Of a stretch of DNA of 64,000 nt, positions 16,912 to 25,624 are shown one piece after another. The stretch comes from Bradyrhizobium xenonodulans (lineage in GTDB: Bacteria > Pseudomonadota > Alphaproteobacteria > Rhizobiales > Xanthobacteraceae): positions 7,780,501-7,844,500 of the forward strand of contig NZ_CP089391.1 of NCBI RefSeq assembly GCF_027594865.1. Direction: 5' to 3'. The notes beneath the pieces are model-generated. The model did not search any database. It worked only from the letters and a program-made list of their open reading frames with translations, and was not told where the DNA came from. The translations under genes were made by a program, and so were the position numbers. Position 1 is the stretch's first letter, and each line of letters starts with the position of its first letter.

Positions 16912-19248
16912 CTAGAACTTCACCGTGGCCGACAGCGATACGCGGCGCGCATCGCCGATGGCGACGTTCAGAGCGCTGCCGGTGGTGGAGGTGTAATAGA
17001 CCTTGTCGAACAGATTCTTGACATTGAACTGATAGGTTACCGGCAGCTTGTCGACCTTCGTGTCGTAAGTCGCAAAGATGTCCGCGACCGTGTAGGACGG
17101 CAGGAAGAACGTATTGGCGGTATCGCCCGGCCGGTCGCCGACATAGCGCGCGCCGCCGCCAAGGCGCAGGCGTCCGGGAAGCGCGTCGCCGAAATCGTAG
17201 ACGAGGTAGAGTGAGGCCGTGTTCATCGCGGCGTTCAGTAGCTTGGCGTTGCCGACGACGGGATCATTGATCAGGCGCGCGTCGGTATAGCCGTAGCTGC
17301 CGATCATGCTCCATTGATCGGTCAGCCTGCCGGTGACATCCAGCTCGACGCCACGCGACCGGGCAGCGCCTGAGGTACGCGCCGCCCGATCGCCGCCGCC
17401 GAGGTCATCTATCACCAGCACGTTCTTCTTCTGGATGTCGTAGACCGCCAAAGTGCCCGATAAACGTTTGTTGACGTCGAACTTCAAGCCAGTCTCCCAC
17501 TGCGTTCCCTCTTCGGGCGCAATGGTGGAGTCGACGACGAAGCCGGCAGGAGCACCGGAGAATGCGGCGATGGTCGAGGTCGGCTTCAGCGACTGCGTAT
17601 AGCTCACGTAATAGGAAAGCTGGTCGTTCAGCTTGAAGATGACGCCACCGAGCGGCAGCACCTTGTCGCCCGAAAGATTGGTGTTCGTGATGAAGTTCGG
17701 CCGAGCCTTCCCGGCGAGCTGTTCGTATTCCATCCAGCGCACGCCACCGACCACGGAGAGCCAATTGGTCAGATGGAACGTGTCCTGGGCGAAGAAGCCG
17801 CGGGTGCCGAGCTTGTCGGTCTGCTCGCTGTCGGTTGCCGAAACGGTCGTGCCCGGCACGACCAGCCCGTAGACCGGGTTATAGAAATTGAAGCTCGGAG
17901 TCGCCTGGCGGATCAGATCGTGGCGGTCGATCGTGCGGTACAGCGCCTCGCCGCCGAACAGGATCTCGTTGCGGAAGCCACCTACCCAGACGTCGCCCTG
18001 CAGATAGGAAGTGCCGTAGCTGGCATTGCTCAGCGAGTTGCGCGTGCCGTCATTGCTGCGGGTCTCGACGCCGGTCGCGGCGTTGACGCCGGTGATGCGA
18101 AGCTGATTGGCGCTGAAGGTCTCGGTGTTGTAGCTGTAGGCCGCCGTGACCTTCCAGTTGTCGTCGAGCTTCTGCTCGACCGAGGCCTGGATCAGATCGG
18201 AGGTCCCCCACATGTTGTTGAAGGGCTCGTCGAGCCGGCGCGTCGCCGGGATCGCAAGCGGCGCGCCGTTGACGAAAGCCGTGCCGCGATCGAACGGAGT
18301 GATGAACTCGCGGTGCTCGTAGGTGAGCTGAACCGTCGCGTTTTCGCCGTACCAGGCAAGCGACGGGTTCACCAGCATTTCCCGATGGCGGCCGAAATTG
18401 CGCCAGTAATCCTCGCTGACGCCGTAACCGATGAAACGATAGGCGAGACCGCCGTCACCGATCGGGCCGGTGACGTCGAGCGTGCCGTCGGCGCCGGTCT
18501 TGGACGCACTGAAGGCCGAGCCGAGGAGCGTGACCGAACCGTGCTGATAGAGCTCCGGGCGCTTGCTGATGGTGTTGACGATGCCGCCGGGATCCATGAT
18601 GCCGTAGAGCAGCGAGGCCGGCCCCTTCAGCACCTCGACGCTTTCGACGGCGGCGTTGAGGCTGCGGCCTTGCACCAGCGGCATGCCGTTGCGCATGATC
18701 GAGCCGTCGCGATTGTCGCCGAAGCCGCGGCGGATCACGGCGTCCTGGGTGCCGGCGAGCGTGTTGGTCTGGGTGATGCCGCTGATGTTGACCAAGGCAT
18801 CGTCGATGTTGCGCGGGAGCTGGTCCTTCAGCACCTGCTCGGGCACGACGTTGACGGATTGCGAGGTATCGAGAGGCGAGGCGCCGCTGCGCAGCGTGGT
18901 CGCGCTCGGCATCGCGCGGTAGCCGAGTTTTGCGGCCTGCTGCGCGGCAGCCGCAGTTGCGGCTCGTTCCGATAGTGTCGGCGCTGCCGGCGCGGCGGCA
19001 TTCCGGCTGCGCTGGCGTGCAGCAGCTTGTGTCCGGCGCTGGGGCGATTCAGATGCGCGCGCGGGCTTCGGCCGCTGCACCGGTGCATCCACCGTTACCG
19101 GCGGCAGCGCCGATTGCGCCTGCGCATTCGTCGAGGGGCATTCAGCGAGCAATACCGCTGCGCCAATGAGAAGACACGCACGGCTCTTGCCGGCGCGATG
19201 ATGATGGCTGCTGACAGGCAGGCCATCCGCGGAGGCACGCACTTTCAA
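16912..19248 (-). CDS. TonB-dependent siderophore receptor (TTG start)
   Basis: 778 residues. A signal peptide (LLIGAAVLLA...NAQA) and a TonB-box-like LPPVTVDAP precede an Ala/Arg-rich linker. The plug domain follows (about residues 120-235, with QDAVIRRGFGDNRDG and a segment running VEVLKGPASLLYGIMDPG), then a 22-strand-type barrel ending ARRVSLSATVKF with the canonical terminal phenylalanine. The first possible start is TTG at 19248, because an in-frame TGA lies just upstream (19255-19257). A hairpin directly upstream would mask its weak ribosome site. The product imports a ferric siderophore, and the downstream PepSY protein supports this. Iron control is likely from the repeat boxes at 19321-19350. 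Confidence 0.93.
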   Translation of the reverse strand: MKVRASADGLPVSSHHHRAGKSRACLLIGAAVLLAECPSTNAQAQSALPPVTVDAPVQRPKPARASESPQRRTQAAARQRSRNAAAPAAPTLSERAATAAAAQQAAKLGYRAMPSATTLRSGASPLDTSQSVNVVPEQVLKDQLPRNIDDALVNISGITQTNTLAGTQDAVIRRGFGDNRDGSIMRNGMPLVQGRSLNAAVESVEVLKGPASLLYGIMDPGGIVNTISKRPELYQHGSVTLLGSAFSASKTGADGTLDVTGPIGDGGLAYRFIGYGVSEDYWRNFGRHREMLVNPSLAWYGENATVQLTYEHREFITPFDRGTAFVNGAPLAIPATRRLDEPFNNMWGTSDLIQASVEQKLDDNWKVTAAYSYNTETFSANQLRITGVNAATGVETRSNDGTRNSLSNASYGTSYLQGDVWVGGFRNEILFGGEALYRTIDRHDLIRQATPSFNFYNPVYGLVVPGTTVSATDSEQTDKLGTRGFFAQDTFHLTNWLSVVGGVRWMEYEQLAGKARPNFITNTNLSGDKVLPLGGVIFKLNDQLSYYVSYTQSLKPTSTIAAFSGAPAGFVVDSTIAPEEGTQWETGLKFDVNKRLSGTLAVYDIQKKNVLVIDDLGGGDRAARTSGAARSRGVELDVTGRLTDQWSMIGSYGYTDARLINDPVVGNAKLLNAAMNTASLYLVYDFGDALPGRLRLGGGARYVGDRPGDTANTFFLPSYTVADIFATYDTKVDKLPVTYQFNVKNLFDKVYYTSTTGSALNVAIGDARRVSLSATVKF

Positions 19249-19250
19249 TC

Positions 19251-19275
19251 CACTTCAAGTCAGAACATTGAAGTG
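19251..19275 (-). promoter_or_regulatory. hairpin over the receptor ribosome-binding region
   Basis: Perfect inverted repeat CACTTCAA-N9-TTGAAGTG ending 2 bp before the TTG start of the TonB receptor. The 3' arm contains the only purine-rich ribosome-site candidate (GAAGTGGA). It could control translation or bind a regulator. Confidence 0.5.
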
Positions 19276-19320
19276 TGCGGCTGTAACAGCCGCGGACTAT
19301 GAAGAGAACCGTAGTCGGGA

Positions 19321-19350
19321 TTGAATCGCTCTAGTGTTGAATCGTTCTAA
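19321..19350. promoter_or_regulatory. two direct 14-bp repeats, candidate iron-response boxes
   Basis: TTGAATCGCTCTAG (19321-19334) and TTGAATCGTTCTAA (19337-19350) are spaced 16 bp start to start. Read on the minus strand the second box is TTAGAA-CGA-TTCAA, which resembles the Irr-type iron control element TTTAGAA-N3-TTCTAAA known from rhizobia. It lies about 75-100 bp upstream of the TonB receptor start. The match is imperfect and recalled from memory. Confidence 0.45.
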
Positions 19351-19449
19351 GCGCATAGCGGTGCTGAACGGCAATCACCGATTGATGGCGCAGCGATCGC
19401 AACACGCTGCACGCGAATTCGCGGCAACGTGTCACGGAATTTTGACATC

Positions 19450-20334
19450 TCACGCAATGGCGGGCGTCATCAACGCGTCGAGTTGCCGCTTGAGCGCGGC
19501 ACCGTCCGACAGGGCGCGGAACGGCGGGCGCACGCGCAGCCACGCGGTATCTCCGGTCTGCGCCGCCAGGACGGCCTTCAGGGTCGCGAGGAACGAGGGC
19601 GTGTTCAGCACGATGTCGATCGCGGCCTGCATGCGCGCCTCGACATCCTTGCCTTCGACCATGCCCTTGACCAGCTCGGGCACGACGTTGGCCATTCCAC
19701 AGATGGTGCCGGCGCCGCCGGCAGCAATCGCACGGGTGATGTCGGCTTCGTTGCCGACGGTGATGGCGAGCTCAGGCGCGGCGGCACGGAACGCCTGGAA
19801 CTGCTTGAAGTCGCCGCTGGAGTCTTTCAGGCCCGCGACCACCTTGCCGTAGCGCTTGCGCAGATTCGCAGCAACCGCCGTCGGGATCGCCACGCCGGAA
19901 ACCTGCGGGATGTGATAGAGCGAGGCGCGCAAGCGATCGTCGGCAACGCCATCGATGATGGCGGCGAACGCATCCTCGATGCCCTCGGGCGAGACGTTGC
20001 GATCGAAGTAAGGCGGCAGATACAGCACGTGACGCAGGCCGAGGCCGAGCATCGCGCGCGTCAGCGCGATGCTGTCAGTGATCGCGGGAAAGCCACCGCC
20101 GATCCCGATGCGTTCCGCAGCAATGCCGGCCTCGAGCATGGCCTCGACGGTCGCGATGCGTTCGGTGACATTGAACGAGGTGCCCTCACCGGTGGTGCCG
20201 AACAGCACCACGCCGTCGACGCCCTTGCCGAAGAGCTGCCTGGCATGGACGGCGAGCCTTGCGGAATCCACGCTGCCGTCCGTCGCCAGCGGCGTCACCG
20301 ATGCCACCCAGAATCCGTGAATTGCTTCCGTCAT
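19450..20334 (-). CDS. dihydrodipicolinate synthase family protein (DHDPS/NAL-type aldolase)
   Basis: 294 residues from the ATG at 20334, preceded by GGTGG; an in-frame ATG four codons upstream lacks a ribosome site. The TIM-barrel family signature FGTTGEGTSF, the catalytic tyrosine in YLPPYFD and the Schiff-base lysine in VAGLKDSSG are all present. The context (divergent from an FAD-linked 2-hydroxyacid oxidase and a GntR regulator, not with lysine genes) argues for a catabolic class I aldolase acting on a 2-keto acid, such as a keto-deoxy sugar acid or hydroxy-oxoglutarate. It does not look like dapA. The substrate is unproven. Confidence 0.9.
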   Translation of the reverse strand: MTEAIHGFWVASVTPLATDGSVDSARLAVHARQLFGKGVDGVVLFGTTGEGTSFNVTERIATVEAMLEAGIAAERIGIGGGFPAITDSIALTRAMLGLGLRHVLYLPPYFDRNVSPEGIEDAFAAIIDGVADDRLRASLYHIPQVSGVAIPTAVAANLRKRYGKVVAGLKDSSGDFKQFQAFRAAAPELAITVGNEADITRAIAAGGAGTICGMANVVPELVKGMVEGKDVEARMQAAIDIVLNTPSFLATLKAVLAAQTGDTAWLRVRPPFRALSDGAALKRQLDALMTPAIA

Positions 20335-20425
20335 GACACCACCCATTGCTGCGGCCTCGGACTCAGCCTCTGATCTCAAACGATCCCGGGAAGCCTTATC
20401 GAGCCTTGTTTTTGCTTTACTTTTA

Positions 20426-20448
20426 TTCTTGTACCTTACATACAAGAA
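20426..20448. promoter_or_regulatory. perfect palindrome TTCTTGTA-N7-TACAAGAA, probable GntR operator
   Basis: The 8-bp arms are perfect, and the core TTGTA...TACAA fits FadR-subfamily GntR sites. It lies between the divergent aldolase and oxidase genes, in an AT-rich promoter zone, so one repressor could control both directions. The GntR gene at 21935 is the likely source. Confidence 0.7.
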
Positions 20449-20513
20449 AGACGCAAATCCTTTTAACCGTCGCTGCGCGCATGAGACGCAGCCGAATCTG
20501 GAGGAGGTCTCGC

Positions 20514-21926
20514 ATGAACATGGTGACCCCCGTGAAGCGTCCGGACCAATTGCTCGGCGAGTTGCGCGACAAGCTTGGCGCGGCCGCCGTGCTGATCGGC
20601 ACCGACGTGCCCGCGCGCAATTGCAACGACTGGAGCGCGAGCCTGCCGCAGACGCCGCTGGCGGTGATCCGCCCGGTCGATGCGCAAGGCGTGGCCGATG
20701 CGATTGCGACCTGCCGACAGGCGCGCCTGCCATACGTGCCGCAGGGCGGATTGACAGGGCTGTGCCGCGGCGCCTCGCCTGAAGCGGGCTGGGTCGCGAT
20801 TTCGCTGGAGCGCATGACCGGCATCGAGGAGATCGATCGCGCCTCCGCAACGATGACGGTGAAAGCCGGCACGCCGCTGGAGGCGATCCAGAAGGCTGCG
20901 GACGAGGCCGGCTTCTTCTTTCCGCTCGACCTCGGTTCGCGCGGCTCCTGCGCCATCGGCGGCAATCTCTCGACCAATGCCGGCGGCAACCGCGTGATCC
21001 GCTACGGCATGACGCGCGAGCTGGTGCTCGGCCTGGAAGTGGTGCTGCCCGACGGCACCATCATCACCAGCCTCAACAAGCTGATGAAGAACAACGCGGG
21101 CTATGACCTCAAGCATCTCTTCATCGGCTCCGAAGGCACGCTCGGTATCATCACCCGCGTCGTGCTGAAGCTGTTTCCGAAGCCGCGCTCGACCATGGCC
21201 GCGCTGTGCGCGCTGAAGGATTATGCCGCGGTGATCGACCTGCTCGGTGCCGCACGCAGCGGGCTCGGCCCGCTGCTGTCGGCCTTCGAGGTGATGTGGC
21301 CGGATTATTGGGACGTGATCACGACACGCGCCGGCGTGAAGCCGCCGGTCGCCGCCGGCCACGGTCTCTATGTGCTGGTCGAAGCGCAGGGCACCGACGA
21401 AAGTCTGGATGCGCCGCGCTTCCAAAGCTGGCTCGAGGAGCTGATGGAGCGCGGGCTGCTGGCCGACGCCGCGGTGGCGCAATCGCTGGCGCAGACGCAG
21501 AGCTTCTGGCGCGTGCGCGACATCTGCGCCGAATTCGGCCAGGTGCTGGGGCCGCATATCTCCTACGACATCGGCCTTGCCGTGGCGCGCATGGACGAGT
21601 TCGCGACGCGCTGCAAGGCGGCCTTGGCCTCCGGCATCAAGGGCTGCGAGAGCGTCTATTACGGCCACATCGGCGACGGCAATCTGCATCTCGTGTCCTG
21701 GGTCACGGGCCTCACCGTCGAGCAGCAGCCGAAGGAAGAGATGGACGCGATCATCTACGGCCTCGTGCGCGAGCTGGGCGGCAGCGTCTCGGCCGAGCAC
21801 GGCATCGGCACGTTGAAGAAGAAGTGGCTGGGCCACGCCCGCAGCGAGGCCGAGATCGCGCTGATGCGGACGCTGAAGGCCGCGCTCGATCCCGATCATC
21901 TGCTCAATCCCGGCAAGGTGATCTGA
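20514..21926 (+). CDS. FAD-binding oxidoreductase of the GlcD / D-2-hydroxyacid dehydrogenase family
   Basis: 470 residues from the ATG at 20514, with a strong GGAGGAGG ahead. The N-terminal PCMH-type FAD domain contains YVPQGGLTGLCRGA and SRGSCAIGGNLSTNAGGNRV. The C-terminal cap carries the YYGHIGDGNLHL and SAEHGIGTLKKKWL motifs of D-lactate / D-2-hydroxyglutarate / glycolate dehydrogenases. It oxidises a 2-hydroxy acid to a 2-keto acid and passes electrons to a quinone or flavoprotein. With the divergent aldolase it could form a short route for a sugar-derived acid. The GntR gene follows 8 bp downstream. Confidence 0.92.
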   Translation: MNMVTPVKRPDQLLGELRDKLGAAAVLIGTDVPARNCNDWSASLPQTPLAVIRPVDAQGVADAIATCRQARLPYVPQGGLTGLCRGASPEAGWVAISLERMTGIEEIDRASATMTVKAGTPLEAIQKAADEAGFFFPLDLGSRGSCAIGGNLSTNAGGNRVIRYGMTRELVLGLEVVLPDGTIITSLNKLMKNNAGYDLKHLFIGSEGTLGIITRVVLKLFPKPRSTMAALCALKDYAAVIDLLGAARSGLGPLLSAFEVMWPDYWDVITTRAGVKPPVAAGHGLYVLVEAQGTDESLDAPRFQSWLEELMERGLLADAAVAQSLAQTQSFWRVRDICAEFGQVLGPHISYDIGLAVARMDEFATRCKAALASGIKGCESVYYGHIGDGNLHLVSWVTGLTVEQQPKEEMDAIIYGLVRELGGSVSAEHGIGTLKKKWLGHARSEAEIALMRTLKAALDPDHLLNPGKVI

Positions 21927-21934
21927 GAGCGCGC

Positions 21935-22600
21935 ATGCGGTCGCTCAAGCTCGATACGCCGAAATCGCTGTCGCAGCGCGTGATGCAGCGATTGCGGCAG
22001 GCGATCATCGACGGCGAGTTTGCGCTCGGCGCCGCCATCTCCGAGGAGATGGTGGCGAACTCCTTCGGCGTCAGCCGCACGCCGGTGCGCGAGGCGATGG
22101 GCCAGTTGCAGGCGCAGGGCCTCGTCGTGATCCGGCCGCAAGTCGGCAGCTTTGTGTTCACGCCTAGCGCGGAGGACATCACCGCGCTCTGCACTTTCCG
22201 GATCGCGCTGGAGCCGAAGGCCGCCGAGCTCGCCTATCGCCACGACCGCGACGGCACGGTCGCAACCATGAGTGAGGCAATCGCGGCGATGGAGCCGGCG
22301 GTCGCGGCGAAAGACAACATCGCCTATGGCCGCGCCGATGCCGCCTTTCACGAGGGCCTGTTCGCGCATTGCGGCAACCGCTACCTGGTCGAAGCCTATC
22401 AGCTCGTCTCCGGCCGCGTCGCCGCGCTGCGCACCAATCTGACCTCGCCGATCGACGTGCGCACCCGCTCGTCTTTCGACGAGCATCGCAGGCTGCTCGA
22501 TCTGTTTGCTCGCGGCGAGTTCGCGGCGTTCGAAGCGTTGATGACCACGCACATCACGAATTCGAGCGTGGTTTATGCCAAGGCACTGAAGATGAATTGA
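21935..22600 (+). CDS. GntR family regulator, FCD (FadR) subfamily
   Basis: 221 residues. An N-terminal winged helix (residues about 10-75, EEMVANSFGVSRTPVREAMGQ) is followed by an all-helical FCD ligand domain with the metal-type pattern (DAAFHEGLFAHCGN, FDEHRRLLDLFARGEF). It is the second gene behind the FAD oxidoreductase and probably represses the divergent cluster through the palindrome at 20426-20448, with a hydroxy- or keto-acid as inducer. The ribosome site is weak (GAGAG). Confidence 0.92.
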   Translation: MRSLKLDTPKSLSQRVMQRLRQAIIDGEFALGAAISEEMVANSFGVSRTPVREAMGQLQAQGLVVIRPQVGSFVFTPSAEDITALCTFRIALEPKAAELAYRHDRDGTVATMSEAIAAMEPAVAAKDNIAYGRADAAFHEGLFAHCGNRYLVEAYQLVSGRVAALRTNLTSPIDVRTRSSFDEHRRLLDLFARGEFAAFEALMTTHITNSSVVYAKALKMN

Positions 22601-22614
22601 GAGCGACAGATTAT

Positions 22615-22670
22615 TGTTTGAGCATGATCTTTCCGGAAAACCGCTTCACACTTTTCGGGATCATGCTCTA
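22615..22670 (+). repeat. dispersed repeat, copy 3 (short form, unit A only)
   Basis: TTGTTTGAGCATGATC...GGATCATGCTCTA with the inner GGAAAA...TTTTC stem, lying between convergent genes. The final CTA (22668-22670) is the stop codon TAG of the small minus-strand gene. Confidence 0.85.
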
Positions 22671-22832
22671 CCGCGTATCCTTCGATCCCGGCCTGTCGAG
22701 AAAATCCAGCGCGGTGTTGATCTGTTCGAGCTGGTGCTCGATCTTGTCGCGGTCGTCGACCGACGAGGCCTTTTCGAGCTGTTCCACGAGCTTCTGCTTC
22801 CGCAACAGCAGGTTCTCTATGACTGTACTCAC
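22668..22832 (-). CDS. small coiled-coil protein, hypothetical
   Basis: 54 residues if started at the GTG at 22832 (VSTVIENLLLRKQKLVEQLE...); an upstream GTG at 22880 would add 16 non-helical residues. The product is almost entirely one amphipathic, charged helix pair (LLLRKQKLVEQLEKA, DKIEHQLEQINTALDFL), suggesting a dimerising coiled coil. The ribosome site is poor for both starts. I do not recognise a named family. Its stop codon is contributed by the repeat at 22615-22670. Confidence 0.6.
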   Translation of the reverse strand: MSTVIENLLLRKQKLVEQLEKASSVDDRDKIEHQLEQINTALDFLDRPGSKDTR

Positions 22833-22986
22833 CGCTCCCCCATCGCCCCGAGGCGAATATCGAGGCAAATAACCAGACACTGGCGCCGGATTAGCGGACG
22901 CGCGCGCAAACGTGGCTCGCGCGGGTGCCTGAATCAGAATGTTCGCAGGGGCGGTTGGTTCCCAGGTGCACGAGACGAATTGGAAC

Positions 22987-25041
22987 TCAACGGGAAAGAT
23001 CCGCGATCAGGCGATCCATCTCCCGCTTGTTCACGCCGTCCTTGATCACGCCGTCGCCGAGCAGAAGACCATCGATTTCCGTGCGCGCATATCTCGAGAG
23101 CGCCCATCCCAGCGGGGCATCAAGCGCACCGGCAAGCGAGAAGTGATAGAAGCGGCTGTCGGGATCGGCCTCGACCCGTCGCTTCAATTGCCTGGCGACG
23201 CCGATGCCGCTGACCGTGCTCGCCTGCATAGCGACGCCGAATACGCCCGGCACCTGCTCCTCGGGCAACGGGTAGAGGAAGCGCCTGATGTGGATACGCG
23301 AGTTGTGCGACGTCGCCTTTCGCGCCTCCTCGCTGAAGAGTCCGACATTCGGCCTGACGAACTCGAATTCCTGCTCCCGCGCCTGCCGGATCTTCCGGCA
23401 TTCGAGAATCCGATCAGGGCGCTCGTCCAATAGATGCGCCGTCCCGCAAACCGGATCGCTGGAGATTTGGACAACGAAAATCTTCGGCTTCACGCCCGAC
23501 GCTGCGGCGAGCTGCTTGACCGCATTGTATGCCTCCAATGCCGTGGTGGCGCCGAAATTGTCGAAGAAGCCGCCGTCCGCGATGCCCTCCCTGTCCTTGC
23601 AACCGGTCTCGATCTCCTTTCTGCCTTTGAGCGCCGGATCAGTGACGGGAAACCAGCCCCATTCCTCGAGGCCCGGGAACCTGGCACTGCTATTTGCCGC
23701 CGTGCTCAGCGGCAGATCGACCTGCTCGGCGATATTGACCTTGCAAGGCCCAACCTCATGCATCCAATCCGTGCGCAGATCGCTGACCGGCATGCGGTCG
23801 CCGCCATAGATCGAGGTGGTGTTGAGGACCAGAGATAGCCTGGGGCTGGTGTCGGACCAACGGCTCCTCATGGGAGTGCTGAAGAGGTCGGAGGAGCGCG
23901 TGTCGAAGGGTGTGACGAGCGAACGCCACCTCGCCTCCCATGTCCGCTCGAGCGCAACACTGCGGGCCGCAAAGATCGGAAGGACGATATTGATCGGTTC
24001 GCTAGTCACCGTGGCTCCAAGGATGCCGGCCAGAAAATCCTGCTCATGAAACTTGTCCGAGCACGATTCCAGCGGGCCTATCCGCTCGGTGGGGCTGCAG
24101 CTCGCATTTGGAACGGCCAGCAGCGATCGGAACAGCGCGAGGCCGACCGATCCGCCCGAGACGCCGCTGGCAATGAAGAACTTTGGCCGTGAGCTCGGGA
24201 CGCGATCGACGATGTGGGTCAGTATCTTGGATGTCCAATAGCTCGCCCGAATACCGCCGCCAGCAGCCGCAACGATAATAAGGGTCGGAGTTGCCGTGCC
24301 CTGTGCCCTGACCGACCGGCGTATCGCCTCGTCGAGTGGGGTCGCAGCCCTGAAGACCGCATCGCCCCGGATCGTATCCGTTCGAGGCGATGCAAGAAAA
24401 TACAGCAGCACCTGTTCGGCGATCACCACTAGCACGACGGCCACCACAACCGCCCGGACGGTGCGCGAATCTCTCATCTCCAAAGAAAGCCCGACCAGCA
24501 GAAGCTGCCATCCGGCCAAGCCGACCGCCAGCGTGAGGGCTGACCCGAGCCACTCGCCAATCTGCGCCGGCACGGTCGCAATGGCGAGGACGCAACCGAG
24601 CCCGACCGCGCCGAGGAGCCAAGGAACTCGGGCCAGCAAGCACACCACGAGCGTCTGCCCGGCGACCAGCACCCCTATCAGGAAGTAGACGAGACAGAAG
24701 AGGAGATATTCCAGAGAGTAGACGCTCTCGGCGACCGCCGCCAGCAACAGCCCCGTTGGCAAGCTCACGACTCCGGCAATTCCGGCAGCTGCCAACTCAT
24801 GCTCGCGAAATCCAAAACGGGTGGCCTCGTCCTCCCCGACCGTCCTGCCGGCAAACAAGGCTGGAACACATCCGAAGATACTCGCGAACAGAAACCCAAT
24901 CGCAGCATAAAAGCAGAAGCCGGACCAGGCGTCATCCTGAGTAGATCGCAGGAGATCACGACCTTGATCCGGATAGACGATCGCAAGCCCGAAAACGGCG
25001 ATGATCAGGCAGCCGGCCACGATGAACGGTATGTTCTTCAA
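22987..25041 (-). CDS. membrane protein with C-terminal patatin-like phospholipase domain
   Basis: 684 residues. The N-terminal ~235 residues hold six or seven hydrophobic segments. From about residue 255 a patatin-type hydrolase follows: the glycine-rich oxyanion loop AAGGGIRASYW, the nucleophile elbow G-V-S-G-G (Ser295), and the D-G-G motif with Asp489 (IADGGFFDNFG), so the Ser-Asp dyad is complete. The expected activity is acyl hydrolysis of membrane lipids from the cytoplasmic face. The gene stands alone on the minus strand between the small coiled-coil gene and a small membrane protein. A role in envelope lipid turnover or in defence (patatins are known effectors) cannot be decided here. 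Confidence 0.82.
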   Translation of the reverse strand: MKNIPFIVAGCLIIAVFGLAIVYPDQGRDLLRSTQDDAWSGFCFYAAIGFLFASIFGCVPALFAGRTVGEDEATRFGFREHELAAAGIAGVVSLPTGLLLAAVAESVYSLEYLLFCLVYFLIGVLVAGQTLVVCLLARVPWLLGAVGLGCVLAIATVPAQIGEWLGSALTLAVGLAGWQLLLVGLSLEMRDSRTVRAVVVAVVLVVIAEQVLLYFLASPRTDTIRGDAVFRAATPLDEAIRRSVRAQGTATPTLIIVAAAGGGIRASYWTSKILTHIVDRVPSSRPKFFIASGVSGGSVGLALFRSLLAVPNASCSPTERIGPLESCSDKFHEQDFLAGILGATVTSEPINIVLPIFAARSVALERTWEARWRSLVTPFDTRSSDLFSTPMRSRWSDTSPRLSLVLNTTSIYGGDRMPVSDLRTDWMHEVGPCKVNIAEQVDLPLSTAANSSARFPGLEEWGWFPVTDPALKGRKEIETGCKDREGIADGGFFDNFGATTALEAYNAVKQLAAASGVKPKIFVVQISSDPVCGTAHLLDERPDRILECRKIRQAREQEFEFVRPNVGLFSEEARKATSHNSRIHIRRFLYPLPEEQVPGVFGVAMQASTVSGIGVARQLKRRVEADPDSRFYHFSLAGALDAPLGWALSRYARTEIDGLLLGDGVIKDGVNKREMDRLIADLSR

Positions 25042-25283
25042 TGCGACCTCCCCGCGACCCCGGCCAAGGAATCAGTCGCCAGTCGGCCTGAACTCGCTTG
25101 GACGGGCGGACGCTGTGCGGGCAGCTTAAGACAAACACTAGCAGAAATTGTAGTCGGATCGAAACACGTCGGCATCACCCGGTCGGGTGATCGCCGCCAT
25201 CCGGCGGCATCGACTACGTTCGCAAGCGCGCCCGGACGTCCCGAGGATCGGTAATCCGCCGAACAGATGGAAGATCGCAACGC

Positions 25284-25469
25284 CTAAGGTATCGAGGCGA
25301 TGCCCGCAAGCTGCACGGACGCGACATGGGTGCGGGTGACCGAGACCGAGAACACGGCCAAGAGCGCGCAGAGCATGCAGAGCCTCATCCGCACCGTCCT
25401 GCGATCGGTGATCGGCAGGAACAGGAAAAACAGCATTGCCAGGATCAGCAGCGTATCGACCAGAAACAT
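25284..25469 (-). CDS. small two-segment membrane protein, hypothetical
   Basis: 61 residues from the ATG at 25469, preceded by GGGAGAG at good spacing. Two hydrophobic stretches (TLLILAMLFFLFLPI and LCMLCALLAVFSVSV) flank a short basic loop (TDRRTVRMR). I do not recognise a family. The Shine-Dalgarno and the membrane pattern support it being a gene; a longer reading from 25589 has no such support. Confidence 0.6.
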   Translation of the reverse strand: MFLVDTLLILAMLFFLFLPITDRRTVRMRLCMLCALLAVFSVSVTRTHVASVQLAGIASIP

Positions 25470-25624
25470 GGATCTCTCCCTTGATACGGGGAGAGGATGA
25501 TGCGGCGTGGCCCGCTGGTCTGTGGACGGCATCACACACCTCGCGGCACTGACCTCGCGCGGCAGGCGTGATACGGTCATGCAAAACAAACGCCGTGCGT
25601 TCGGACGGATGAGGGAGGCGTGCC

